DNA of 64,000 nucleotides, from positions 7,441,001 through 7,505,000 of the forward strand of contig JAWUZG010000056.1 of the NCBI GenBank assembly GCA_036785705.1. Direction: 5' to 3'. Shown piece after piece: positions 49,081 through 60,200 of this stretch. Under the pieces are notes generated by a model. It was not told the origin of the DNA. It searched no databases and saw only the letters and a program-made list of their open reading frames with translations. Origin of the DNA: Acanthornis magna. Its lineage: Eukaryota; Chordata; Aves; Passeriformes; Acanthizidae. Both the position numbers and the translations under genes were made by a program. The stretch's first letter is position 1, and every line of letters begins with the position of its first letter.

Positions 49081-51055
49081 TATTGTGGTCTTGCAGAGAT
49101 TTCATAGGGATAAACAGACTGAATGCTCCAGCAGTAGGATGTGATGGTGAATAAGAAATGAAAACATTCCACTTTCTTTGGTTTGGTAAAAAATACTTCA
49201 AAAATTTTTCTCCTTTGTTTTGGATGATTTGAGGGTCTTTGTTAAAGTTGATTTAATCTTTAATTAAGTGACACACTGCAAACATAAGACAAAAGCTTTC
49301 TGTTTTTTCACAGGGAAAATTGATTCTTTAATAAAATAGACAAAATGGATTAAAGTTAATGCAAATATTAAGTTGTTGAATTATTCAGGGAGATATTCAA
49401 GGCAGAGTAAGATGGAGTTCCTAAGGTATGGCCACTACAAACTATAGGAAACTGCTTTGGATTGCATCGTGGACAATTTAGACCTTTCAGTGATTTGCTG
49501 TTTCTGTGCAGGAGAAACAGAATCATTGTGCCTGTGTTTGAATTGAGGTTAAGGATTTGTGTGTTCCCAGGAAGTCCTGATTTTGGTTAAAAAAATCTTA
49601 AGCAGTAAAAATCAAAACTTCCCATCTCAGTAAACTCTGATTTAAACCTTTCATGTTTAGATGCAACAGATGATCAGGGAATTTTGGGTGACATTATGTA
49701 ATTAGGGTTTTTTCATTATTTTCTTTGCTGCTTTTATGGGAAAAAGCCACTACTGTGCTCCTTATGTGCTCCATGGAAGACCAAATGTCAAACACTGAAC
49801 TCCCCCTGGCTGCATGACTCCTTCCCCTGGCTGAGGCAGATGGATCATTTCACAAGATGCTTCCTTCAGATAGAGTTAAGAACAGTGAGATCAGGGGGGA
49901 AAAACCCAATAACAAAGCCATGCCGGCCAGCCTTTGTGAACAGCAAATGTGCAATAATTCTGATTCTATAAGATGTTATTTTACTGTTGAGTTCTTTGAT
50001 CTGTCTTGGTTTTTTAATTGCACTTTTTTATTTCTGAAAGGGATTTCACAGGCAGAAACCTCCATGGGAAGTTTATTTTCTTTGGCCATCCTCAAAGGCT
50101 CTTTTGTCAATTTATCATCACAATAGCAAGATATGCACATGCAGTAAATCAATGTAGGTTAACTTTTTAATAGGAAAGGCATTCTACGTTTTTGGCATCA
50201 GTCTGTACCTTTTTTTCAATTATAAAGTCTCTCACTGGGCTAAGCATTTGTCTGGTAGGTGTGTGTATCAGCGACAACTTAATATTCAAAGGTCAGACTG
50301 CAAAGATCTGGCCAGTGTGATGGCATCTTTGCTCTTTAATAATCAGATGGGATGTCTGTGATCTCTTGAAGTGCTTCTTCTAGGTGGCAGTGTACCACTG
50401 CAGCAGTTAATTGCCTGTTAGCTTCTTGGATCAATGTAAAAGAGAGATGTGAAGATTTTTCCAAAGTCTCTTTTCTTTTTTTTTCCTTCCAACACAGCTC
50501 TATTTGAGCACTTTCCTCTGATTTATCCAAGAATAACCTGAGTGTGTGAGAGGAAACTTCAATACTCAATTTAAGCAGCTGCCTAGGAGTTTTTTTCCTA
50601 GAGGTTGGTAAAGGAAAAGGGGAAATTTTGCCTGCTCTGCACTGGAGGTTGATGGTTATTCATTACATAGGGTCACTGGGAAGAGATTTGGCATTTTCTC
50701 AGCTGCCCTGACATGCCTTGGTGCTGTGTCTCCTGTGGGGTCAGTGATTCTACATAATTTTTAAGCTTTTTCCCATGGGGAGCTGAATTAGCTGCTAATG
50801 TATTCTGCAAATATTTTGGAGTTAATGGAAGTTATACAGGCATGTTTCCCTGTCCACTCCTCCCTGCTTTTTTCTTGATTCCTCTCTCTCCTTTCCCTCA
50901 TACATCGAATGGTTCCCTGTGCAGCTGCATTTGTTTACATCTGAGACGAGCAAGCTTCCTTGCTGGACTTTAGAACAGCCTTGCTAAACCACCCCTGGCC
51001 TTAATGGCTATTAAGGAGGTTCTGTTTTAGTGCTCAGCCACATCCTATGGGAATA

Positions 51056-51073
51056 ATTTGCATGGATGCAAAT
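51056..51073. promoter_or_regulatory. inverted POU octamer pair ATTTGCAT-GG-ATGCAAAT
   Basis: Two perfect octamers face each other (51056-51063 and 51066-51073) with a 2-bp spacer, and pairing extends one base on each side. The arrangement contains TGCATGGATGCA, similar to the MORE-type palindromic sites on which POU proteins (OCT1, OCT4, OCT6) dimerise. It lies 80 bp from a CR1 insertion. Binding is inferred from motif geometry only. Confidence 0.45.
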
Positions 51074-51151
51074 TTCTGCCCCTGTGGGTAGAGCATGAGC
51101 TGCCCACAGTTTGGATCTGGGGACACGTTGTACCCATTTGGGATAGAAATT

Positions 51152-51750
51152 GTAGAATCATAAAATAGCTTGGGTTGGAGGGACCTTTAAAAGTCAATTT
51201 GCCCAAAAGTCAGTTTGGGCAGGGATGTCTTGAACAAGACCAGGCCACTCAGAGCCACACCCAATCTCACTCTGAATGTTTCCAGGGAAGGGACAATTCA
51301 AATCCTCATCAAGTCCAGAGAGGAAACAAACACCTGCAATTCTTCCCTTGTGCACTGGTGCAGTCCCTCTGTCACAGAAGGCCAATGGGTTGGTCTCAAA
51401 GACAAGCAGGACTTGTCTTTGGTGAAGCTGTGCTGGCAGTCCCCAATCACCTTCCTGTCCTCCTTGTGCCTTTGCACAGCTTCCGAGAGGATCTGTTCCA
51501 TGATCTTCCTGGGCACGGAGGTCAGGCTGACAGCTCAGAGGTTCCCAGGGTCCTCCTTTCTATCCTTTTTAAAAATAGGTGCAATTTTTCCCCTTTTCCA
51601 GTCATCCGGGACTTCACCTGAGAGCTGTGACTTTTCAGACGTGGAGAGTGGCTTGGCAGCTACATCAGCCAATTCCCTCAGAGCTCTGGGATGCGTTTCA
51701 GGTCCCACAAACTTACCCATGTTCAGGTTCCCCAGGGGTCAGAAATCTGG
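51152..51750 (-). mobile_element. CR1 LINE, minus strand, 5'-truncated and internally deleted
   Basis: On the minus strand a reverse-transcriptase fragment reads about 51720 to 51300, with recognisable CR1 blocks [53 protein letters not shown] and [10 protein letters not shown]. After SCL the frame shifts and continues as [15 protein letters not shown]. Near 51300 the coding part joins straight to the 3' untranslated end (TTTCCAGGGAAGGGACAA in plus), skipping the rest of the enzyme. The 3' terminus is at 51152 (TAGAATCATAAAATAGCTTG in plus, then GGTTGGAGGGACC). A frameshift, an internal deletion and truncation make it inactive. Its antisense explains the 203-codon plus frame at 51215-51826. 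Confidence 0.9.
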
Positions 51751-54700
51751 GCTGGTGTATGTAGTTTATATAGCTGAGTTATACCTCCCTGAAAAATCTA
51801 AGAACTGTGGGATCCCAATATTTTAACAACTCTCATCTCTTTAAGATCTTTTCTTGGTGTGAACTTCAATCTTCAAATAAGAAACAAACCAGAAAAAATA
51901 ATAAAAGCAGTAAAAAATGTATCCTGGCCTCCCTCTCTTTAAAGATTTTCCTCTGCCATAGTCACAGTTCCCAGGAGGCTGAAAACAACAATAATTCAGA
52001 TGTCAACTTCCACCCGGTTGGGTTTTTTGGCCACAGTCATATCATAACATCCAATGTAGATGTTGATACTGCTTTGGGAGAGCCCCAACAGCTCAGAGCT
52101 ATTCTACCTCTCTGCAGAAGGAGGAGTTCTGAAGCACAAGAAATGAAACACTGGGATTTGCTAATTTGGGGATGTATTTCACCACTTCAACATTATGGGG
52201 AAAACGGTAATCATTTGCTCACAATTTTGCCTTTTCCTCTCCTCACAAGCTGACAGAACGCTGTGACACCCCTAATAGTGGTCAGTATTGCAACAGAAGT
52301 TTTACCAGGTTGTCTTTGAATGCCTTTCCATCCTAGATGACCATATATTTCCAAATACATAAGACCCAGGGGAGAAGGAAGAATTTAAAATAAATCCAGT
52401 GTATGTGTAAGGATGTGCTATGCTTATAAAAATAAAGTAACTTTTGGTTATCTTATCACTGTGAAACTGATCAAGTACTTTCAGCAAAAGACTCCAGACA
52501 CATCAATGTACCTATGTGAAAGCTTTTGAAAAATTAAGGCTGATGTGTTGACAGCTGTAATACCACTAGCTTTTAATCCTTGGTTTCTTTTTTCATTATT
52601 AGGGATTCCAGAACATGGGTAGGGGAAGATTAGGTTTATCCACTAACAATATAAAATCCTGTAATCCCTTGAAAGTTTAAAATCTTCCTTGGGCTGGGGA
52701 AGGAACACTTTATCAATATGTACAGCTATGGCCTCTTTAAAGGATAAAAACCACATCTCCTAGCTTAAGGGAAGAAGAATCATTTTATATTGGCCTAAGG
52801 AATTTCAGTTTTGAACCTGTGCTTCAATTCATGAAAAAGGCTTGAGTGAAACTGCTATTATTATAGTGTTATTTTGATTCAGGGAAATACCTGTTTTTTG
52901 ACTCATATATTGCTTCCCATCTGTAGCTTTCTAAGAGCTTTACAAGGGTCAATAAATACCTTGTGACTGTTGTGCCAGGGGTTGACTGGCTGTCCTGGAA
53001 ACCTCTTACCAAATCAGAAACAAAGACAGAAGCACCATCCAGAAGCCTGGGAAGTTGAATTTAATGGTCTCAGTGTTGTCTAAGTGAGAGTTTCTCACTC
53101 GTAAGAGTTAATCAAATGCACTTAAGCAAAAGGAACTTCTTTTGCCATGAGAACATGCCACGAAGAGTTGCCACAGGACAAACGCCCACGTAAAGGAGTG
53201 GTCAGCTGGTTGCTCTCTCTTTGGCAGGGATGGCACTCACAGATTGTCTCTGAGGGGGCTGTTGAGTTTCTGGGACCTTTCAGAGACTGGCAAGGGAACT
53301 GGGACCTGACTTTGAATCAGTAGGAACATGGAGGTAGAGCTATCAGGTGTTCCTGCTTAGTGTGGAGCTCAAATCAGCAGGACTGTCAGGTCTCTAAAAT
53401 TTCACGAGAGATATGCTGTACTGAACCCAGCTTGGCTGAGTCAGAGAAAAATAAAAGCTTCTTAGATGTTTTTCCTCCTTCCTTTTCTCATTGAGAGTCC
53501 TGTCCTCTGGCACTTCGGGGTGATGTCCCACTTTCTTTCCTAAACTGGAAGATTTTCGATGTCTGTGTGCACTGCATTAAACACTCCAAGGACCTTTATG
53601 GGTCTCTAGCAGAAGGCTTTGTTTCGGTCCTCTCAGACTTTGGCCATTTCTGCTCTTTCTGGTTAATTTACTGTATTCCCTGCCCCTTCACCACCTGAGC
53701 TGCTTTGTGCTCTAGAAGATCTCAAGGCTGTTGCACAAGCTGAAGTTCTCTCCAGGAAGACAGAGTGCATCCTTGCTCTCCCTGTCCTTTCCAAAGGGAC
53801 AGCAGTCAGCTGCAGGTGACCAAGCAGCCTTCCTGTTGGTGAGCAGACACCCGATTTTAATAGACTGTGCAATACTGAAACACCACACAGCCAAACCCAA
53901 GTAAAAGGCATAGCAGGAGGCCTCTCCAGACTTTCCAGTCCTGGTATTTCTCATTAGCCACTGTCCTTTGCTGCCTCCTGTCACTGTTCCCATCGGTCAG
54001 CACCAGATGAGTTTGTTGTCAGCTGCTCCCATTCCTGGTTGGGGCCCTCACGCTGCTCCCTCTGCTCTCCTTGCTGGGTTCTCCCCCTGCTTTCTCCATC
54101 AGCTGCTTCCATCCTGTTCTCTGCAGGGCTCTAGCAGTCACTGTGAGGGCAGGGAATCTGCCTTCCCACTGCTCGGGCAGCCCCAGAAAATTGCAGTGCT
54201 CTGCAGGAAAATTCCAGATTTCTCTTCACAAAGCAGTGGCTTTTAGGATGGAGCCTGTCTGATAAATCCTGGGACCTTTGCCACAGTTATTTGTCACGAA
54301 ATTGCAAGATGCAGCATTAAATCCAACTGACTCCTTCCCCTGAAGCACATCTGGCATCATTGAGGTTTTATGCCTTGCACAATGTGATTACAAATGAAAT
54401 CATTCCTACAAATTCTCAGTTTAGACATTTCTAACATGAAAGTCTCAAAATATGGTGTATAAATAGGTAAGTACAATGCTCCTGTAAGTACTGTTTTATT
54501 TTGTTTCTGCTAAAGGCCCAAAATTTGTCCTATCCACACTCTCCACCCTCTGGATTTGCTTTTCCTGCTAACGCATTTGTTTTGCTCTAAGAGAAATAGA
54601 AGTCATTTGTCCAGTGAACATAGTTAACAGCCAAATACACAGGAGATATCAAATCTTATGACTCTTCAGCATCCCTTTAGCTGGAATACTTGGAGGCAGA

Positions 54701-56044
54701 CCTGGGAAGCATTCATCAGTTTAATCCATGCAGTGGAAAAGTGTAACTAGCAGCCAGTGCTGCCGGGAGCCCATTGCTGTGTAAAACCAGAGCAGGGAGC
54801 CATGAGCAGTGTGAGAGCCAAACACATCCCTTCCTGCAGCACAGCCCCACAGCCCCTGTGCCCGCTCAGCTGCCTGCTCTGCTTGAACCAACCTTTATTC
54901 TTTGTGGAAACCTATTCGTCAGGTCCATGTACTAAAAATGCTCTGATAACCTAATTTGTATGTATTTTGCTGTTTGCTTTATTAAACTTATCCCTCATGC
55001 TTTCTAACCAAGAGCTGACCCTATTTGTGCAATGCAGAATGCTAAGGTAATTAACTGAAAACTAATGTGGAATCCATGTTTAATGCAGTTTTCCAGTGAG
55101 GAAGAAAAGGTATACACAGCCTGATTAATGAAGAAATGAATTTAATAATTACTTTCTTTTTAAAACATGGTTTGATTTTTAAAATATATTTTAAAATATA
55201 AATGGGTTTTCCTGTTTAAATTATTAAACCCAAAACATAGTTATATGTTTTCTTATCTTTGCCAGTTATGTATTAAGAAAACAGTCATTGGGGCAGGAGA
55301 GCCAAGGATGTGTAATTCCCTCCATGGAACAATTTCTCTCTTGATTACTTATGAAGTTTAAACTGAGATTTTTCAGGAAAGCAAGTCAGTCTTAATGCCT
55401 AGAATAGACTTCTAGAACAGGGGGATTAAAGTATTTACTTCAAATGTAGACTCACTGCAGCAATAAATTTATGTGCACATCAAAACTTAATTCTCTTATT
55501 CTCCTGGATAAGCATGTGGTTATTTTGCTAAAACAATGCCTATGCCTGGAAATTGCTACTGCATTGTGTGAGTTTAAATGTTTTTTTCACTGTAACTTTC
55601 TGAGAAAGTCAGGCTTTGGAGAGAAAAAAAACTTCTAAAGTCCTTTATACCTGGGCTCCTACAAATAGAGGTGACATGTATACACTTCTCTGCCCAAGGA
55701 GATTCTAGAAGCCTTATAGTTTCCATTGTATTTTTGGTGTGTTTGTATTTATCATCAAAGGAGCAATAGCTACAGTCCGAGGTGTCAGAGAAAATATAAT
55801 GTCAGCTTACAAAGAAGTGTTAGAGTTTGATTTGGAATCTGGATATTTTAATTTGTGTCAATATTCATTATATTCATAAACAAAACAGTAGGGCTATTTT
55901 CATGTTAGAGAAAACAATTATTTTATGGATTATAACTTAAATAGAAAGGTTTTCTGGTGCCCTAACACAAATTGTTGAATCTGTCTTTAGAAGTCAATAA
56001 TTTATTTTTATTTTCAAACCTGTACAATTTTTGAGACACTTGGA

Positions 56045-56115
56045 AATATGATCCCAATAAATATCTGCTGGACTCTGTGGGAGTATTTCCAATAACTGCA
56101 GTGGGCAGTGAGACA
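56045..56115. repeat. possible ancient amniote repeat relic
   Basis: CTCTGTGGGAGTATTTCCAA followed by TAACTGCAGTGGGCAGTGAG resembles the 'ttcagtgggag ... cagtgggc' theme of old palindromic amniote repeats and loosely echoes the centre of the palindrome at 43 kb. Short, by eye only. Confidence 0.22.
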
Positions 56116-57235
56116 ATTTCATTTAAATCTCTCTGCTTTTCAGGCCATTGTTTCTTTTCTCAATATAGTGAATGAACCATTCTCAGCTTCTCAGTAATAA
56201 TGAGCCAAGCCTGCAAATGCCGATTTGCAAATGTATCTTCAGCCATGGGACAGCTCTGCTGAGCTCTGGGAGCTGTGTATGCACTGACAGTGTATGCACC
56301 ATCGTTCCCAAGGGATTGGGACCATAAGTACATAAGTGGATCAGAAGGAAGATATTGAGCAACCCCATTACTTTGTTTTCCTCTCTGAGATACAGTCCTA
56401 ATGGCCAGTTCAGAAGAAAATTTCTGAGATAGAAACTAGGGAGAAAGGGAAACCACACTGCACATCTAAATAAAGTTGAGCACTAGAACCATTCCAAGAA
56501 TCCCTTTAATGCATTTGGATCAAAATTGAAGTTTCAGTATGAACATCCTGAATTCTTTTCCCTGTAAGGCTCTGCCATTTACATTTTTAAAGCTTTGTAA
56601 ATTTTCTGTGGTTCTACCTTGTGTGTTTGGAAGGAATAAACCACTTAGATACACTTTAATTTCCTTGAAATAGCGCTCTGTGAATTCAAAAAGAGAAGGG
56701 TATCTATAGCTCTTCCTTCAAGGTTTTAGAATCTTCAGACATTAGGAATCTGGGTGAGACTGCAACCTGTACTTTGCTTTCCTGGGTATGGATACAATAA
56801 AATTTATTCCTGCTTACTGCCTTTCACAGAGAAAATCATCACCAGAAGAATGTCTTGAGGCTTAGCAGGATGGTGCTACTGAAGATATCTCTAAATATAT
56901 TGTCCTCTCAAAATCAGTATTTTGTCCAGTTCTGCCTCTCCCAGTCTGGCAATCATTGAGTTGTGCCACTGATTCTGCCTCTAGAATAATAACCTGAATT
57001 AAAAAAAATTGTGATTTCTAGGGAATAATGATGTCTTTCTCTGTCATTGTAAGCAGTACTATAAACTATACTGCCAAAACTGTTAGGCCTTGTGTATGGT
57101 TTAAAGTTCTGGTAAATGGATATTTCCTTGCTGTCAGTTGCAGAGGAAACTCTCACTTATTTTAATTTTTTAATTTTTTGTTGCTCAACTTAGCCTGCAT
57201 GATATTATTTTGAAATAGATAACGTGTGATATTGC

Positions 57236-57271
57236 ATGTATGTATGTATGTATGTACATACACACACACAT
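57236..57271. repeat. (ATGT)n / (CA)n compound microsatellite
   Basis: About five ATGT units (57236-57256) run into TACATA and then five CA units (57261-57270). The TGTATG and CATACA halves are partly complementary, so the tract is also palindrome-like. Probably length-polymorphic. Confidence 0.85.
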
Positions 57272-60200
57272 GCAGGTGCTTACATGTGCAGGAGCCTCAC
57301 ATATCCAGTTGTCCCTGAAAGCATCACATCTCCTCTCAAATTTCCTGTGGTTTAAAGCTCAGATTTTTGTTTTGTGCAGGGAAACACACTTGCTATTTCC
57401 TTGCACACTGGTGCACTGATGTGCTGGGTGGGCAATGCCAACAATAGTCCATCAGGGCTGTAACACAGACTTCTGTGCCAGCTGCCAACCTCACCGCATT
57501 CAGAAATCATAATTTAAATCCCAGAAAAAGAAAAAAGTTTAAATTAGAATGTTTAAATATGATTGTTTTTCAGAAAAATCATTTGTGGATGTCTTGTCTT
57601 GTCCGTTTTTCAATTGATGCATTTGTGGATCTCTTGCATTGCCTGTTCCTTGCATTATTCAGTGTCATGTTTCTGTAGTTTCTCCTTGTGACCAAGAGCC
57701 AGAGCAGCAGCCTTCCCCCAGGCACTGCCAGCGGTGGTTGGGGCTCTGTTGCACTGATTCCAGCAGAGGAACTGTGGTGCAGGCATTGCCCACAGGAGCT
57801 GAGAACTCTGCCTGCCTTCCCCTGCCCCTGCCCCTTCTCCTACCTTGGGATGTCCAGCTGAGCACACAAAATGTGCTTCGTTTTGCTGGGGCTCAGGATA
57901 AGTGTTCTCTCATTCCAGCAGTTCCTGCTGCCTTTGAAAGCCTTGGTGGCAGTTTGGCACTGCCCACAGTTTCTGGGCATTTTCCAAATGCAGGGAGAAA
58001 GGCTCTGTGTGGCCTTCAAGCATTTAAGTCATAAGGCCAAGATTCACAGTTTCCATGTCAAGAAATATTCTTGTCTTAGCTCAGTAGGAAGAAGGCAGAG
58101 ATATTTTTTAATTATCTTGCTTTTTTGTAGTTTATCCTAAGCAAATGTTTGAGCATCTGAGACATTTCTATTTTTGGTGAGTAATAATGTCAGTCTTTTT
58201 TGCTTCATTTGCTTTTCATGTGAGATTCTTGCCAGGCAAGAGTAAAATATTCAGGTCTCATTTACATTGAAAATTACTCTCTCATGATTTAGGGGAAAAG
58301 ATAGAGTTGTTTTTTTTCTGACAGGTGTTCTTTTGTTGATGATGGTACATGCAGCCATAAAGTGATGTTCTGTAAGGCTTTAATGCTTTTCATAAGTGCA
58401 TTGCTACTCTTTAAAGACTGTAAATGTTAAAGACCTCTTCTGCAGAAGAGAAAAAAATGAGTGTCTGTCTTTGGGGAAGAAAATGACCTATGATAGCAGA
58501 GTACTTTGATTGTGCAAGTTCAAATCCTTGACAGATTCAATCATATGAGAAATATAAGGAGTAGCTATAGGTGAATTTTGTAATCTTTTAAGGATGAGCA
58601 TCTAAAAATTCAGATGATTATCTGCTGCTTCTTGACCTGTGAGTTTTATAAGAGAAAACTTTACTGGTATCACTTCAGGTAGTAATGCAAGAGAATTAGG
58701 GTTTCAAGTACTTTTTGAAGATATTTCAATGACTGGCTGTGGCCAAAGTAATAGAATGTTTTCTAATAATATTTTAAATTTTGAGCCATTTCAGATCTTG
58801 ATGATTGGTTTGACTGGCTCAAATTTTGAGTTTGGCAAGTTTATCTGTTCTTTCAGAATGACAGATGTTTGTATAATTTTTTTTTAATTCTTAAAACACC
58901 ATCCTGCCACGTAGAATTCTTTTCTTCAACAGAATTTCCAAAAGTGAAAACTTCACAGAACAAACATAGGGAAATCTTCAGTGATAGGAATGCATTCAAG
59001 TGTCTTTTAGGTAATTTTCCAGCCAATCAGTACAGCATGTTTCACAGCTTCTGGAATCCTCAAGCGTGCAGTTTCCTGGCTGTCAGATCTTGATACCAGG
59101 AACCAGCAAGTGGGAGAACAGAAATGGTAAATCAAGTGGAAGAATTGCAATGCACAGAGCTCTTTAGGAAGTCCACAAGCTCCAGACAACCTTGATTGGC
59201 ATATGCATTGATTTTATGGGTACGAAAGGTTTCTTACTGAGTAACAGAAAATGCCAGGGAGACCTTTGACAAATGCAACTCCTTTGGGACTGGAACACAG
59301 GAGAGGAGATAGATCATGAAGCACTATCTTTATTTGTACTTCAAAACTGTGAACTTTAGTCACTACCTATTGATTGCAGTGCTTTAAGTTCCCCTGTTGT
59401 GCTGCCATCAGATGCTCACATCTTCCTGTATGATCCTGCTTGTCACATAAATTGTTTGATCTCTTCTTGTACTTTTGTCACAAAAGCTGCTCTGAGCTGG
59501 ACTGAACACGTGCCGTGATCTTGCCAAGCTGTGTACGGACGACAAGGCTGACGAGTGACAAGCTCACTTGATTTGGTCCCTGTGCAACGCTACAGAAGTT
59601 TGGTCTGGACAAATTTATTGGATCTTAAAATGCTTGAGCAGAGTTGATAAGCAGCCAGTTGTACCTGGATCCTTAAGCTATAAACAAACAGGTTTTATCG
59701 GGTTCATAAAACTATCACCTTTGTCTGTTGAAGAAGTGAAGCTGTTATGTGGTACTGAAATTAGGAATGGCTAATGATGATGATGAAAAGATTACAGACC
59801 CACTCAAAGCCTGAAGCTTTGTTGTGATGTGAACTGCTTTGTCCTTTCACATGAAGGAGTCTTATACTCCAAATTAGAGCCTTTTTCATGACCTTATCTA
59901 CAACATATTGTTTTTGAAAGAGAAATCATGTTGAAATGGGTCTTATCAGCTACCACCAGGCTCTACTAATTTCCTTCATCTCTGTTAAAAAAAACCCCCA
60001 ACAACAACTACAAAAAAACAACAGTAAAACTGAATTGACTTAGAAGCAAAGGAGACTTCTCACCTCTAACGGGTGGGAGAGGAGCGCTTCCAATGACTTG
60101 TACCACTACTCCTATTTCAGCTATAAATGTCCCTTCCTTACCTGCTCAGCAGCAGGTGTTTTGTACTGCCAGTGCAGAAGCAAAGCACACATATGGGGTA

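Noticed and set aside
51215..51826. 203-codon plus-strand open frame, the longest in the window
   Set aside because: Most of it is the antisense of the CR1 reverse transcriptase at 51152-51750; the translation has no known domain.
51807..52253. 148-codon plus-strand open frame
   Set aside because: Low-complexity N/K/S-rich start, no domain, and follows directly from CR1-antisense sequence; fits a chance frame.
57639..58034. 131-codon plus-strand frame in a GC-rich tract
   Set aside because: GC-rich DNA has fewer stops; another long frame overlaps it on the minus strand and neither resembles a known protein.
58500..58550. GTTCAAATCC resembling a tRNA B-box
   Set aside because: No A-box, no cloverleaf arms and no T-run terminator at the right distance.
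59772..59816. ATGATGATGATGAAA ... CCTGAAG resembling C and D boxes of a snoRNA
   Set aside because: Too short between boxes and lacks a terminal stem.
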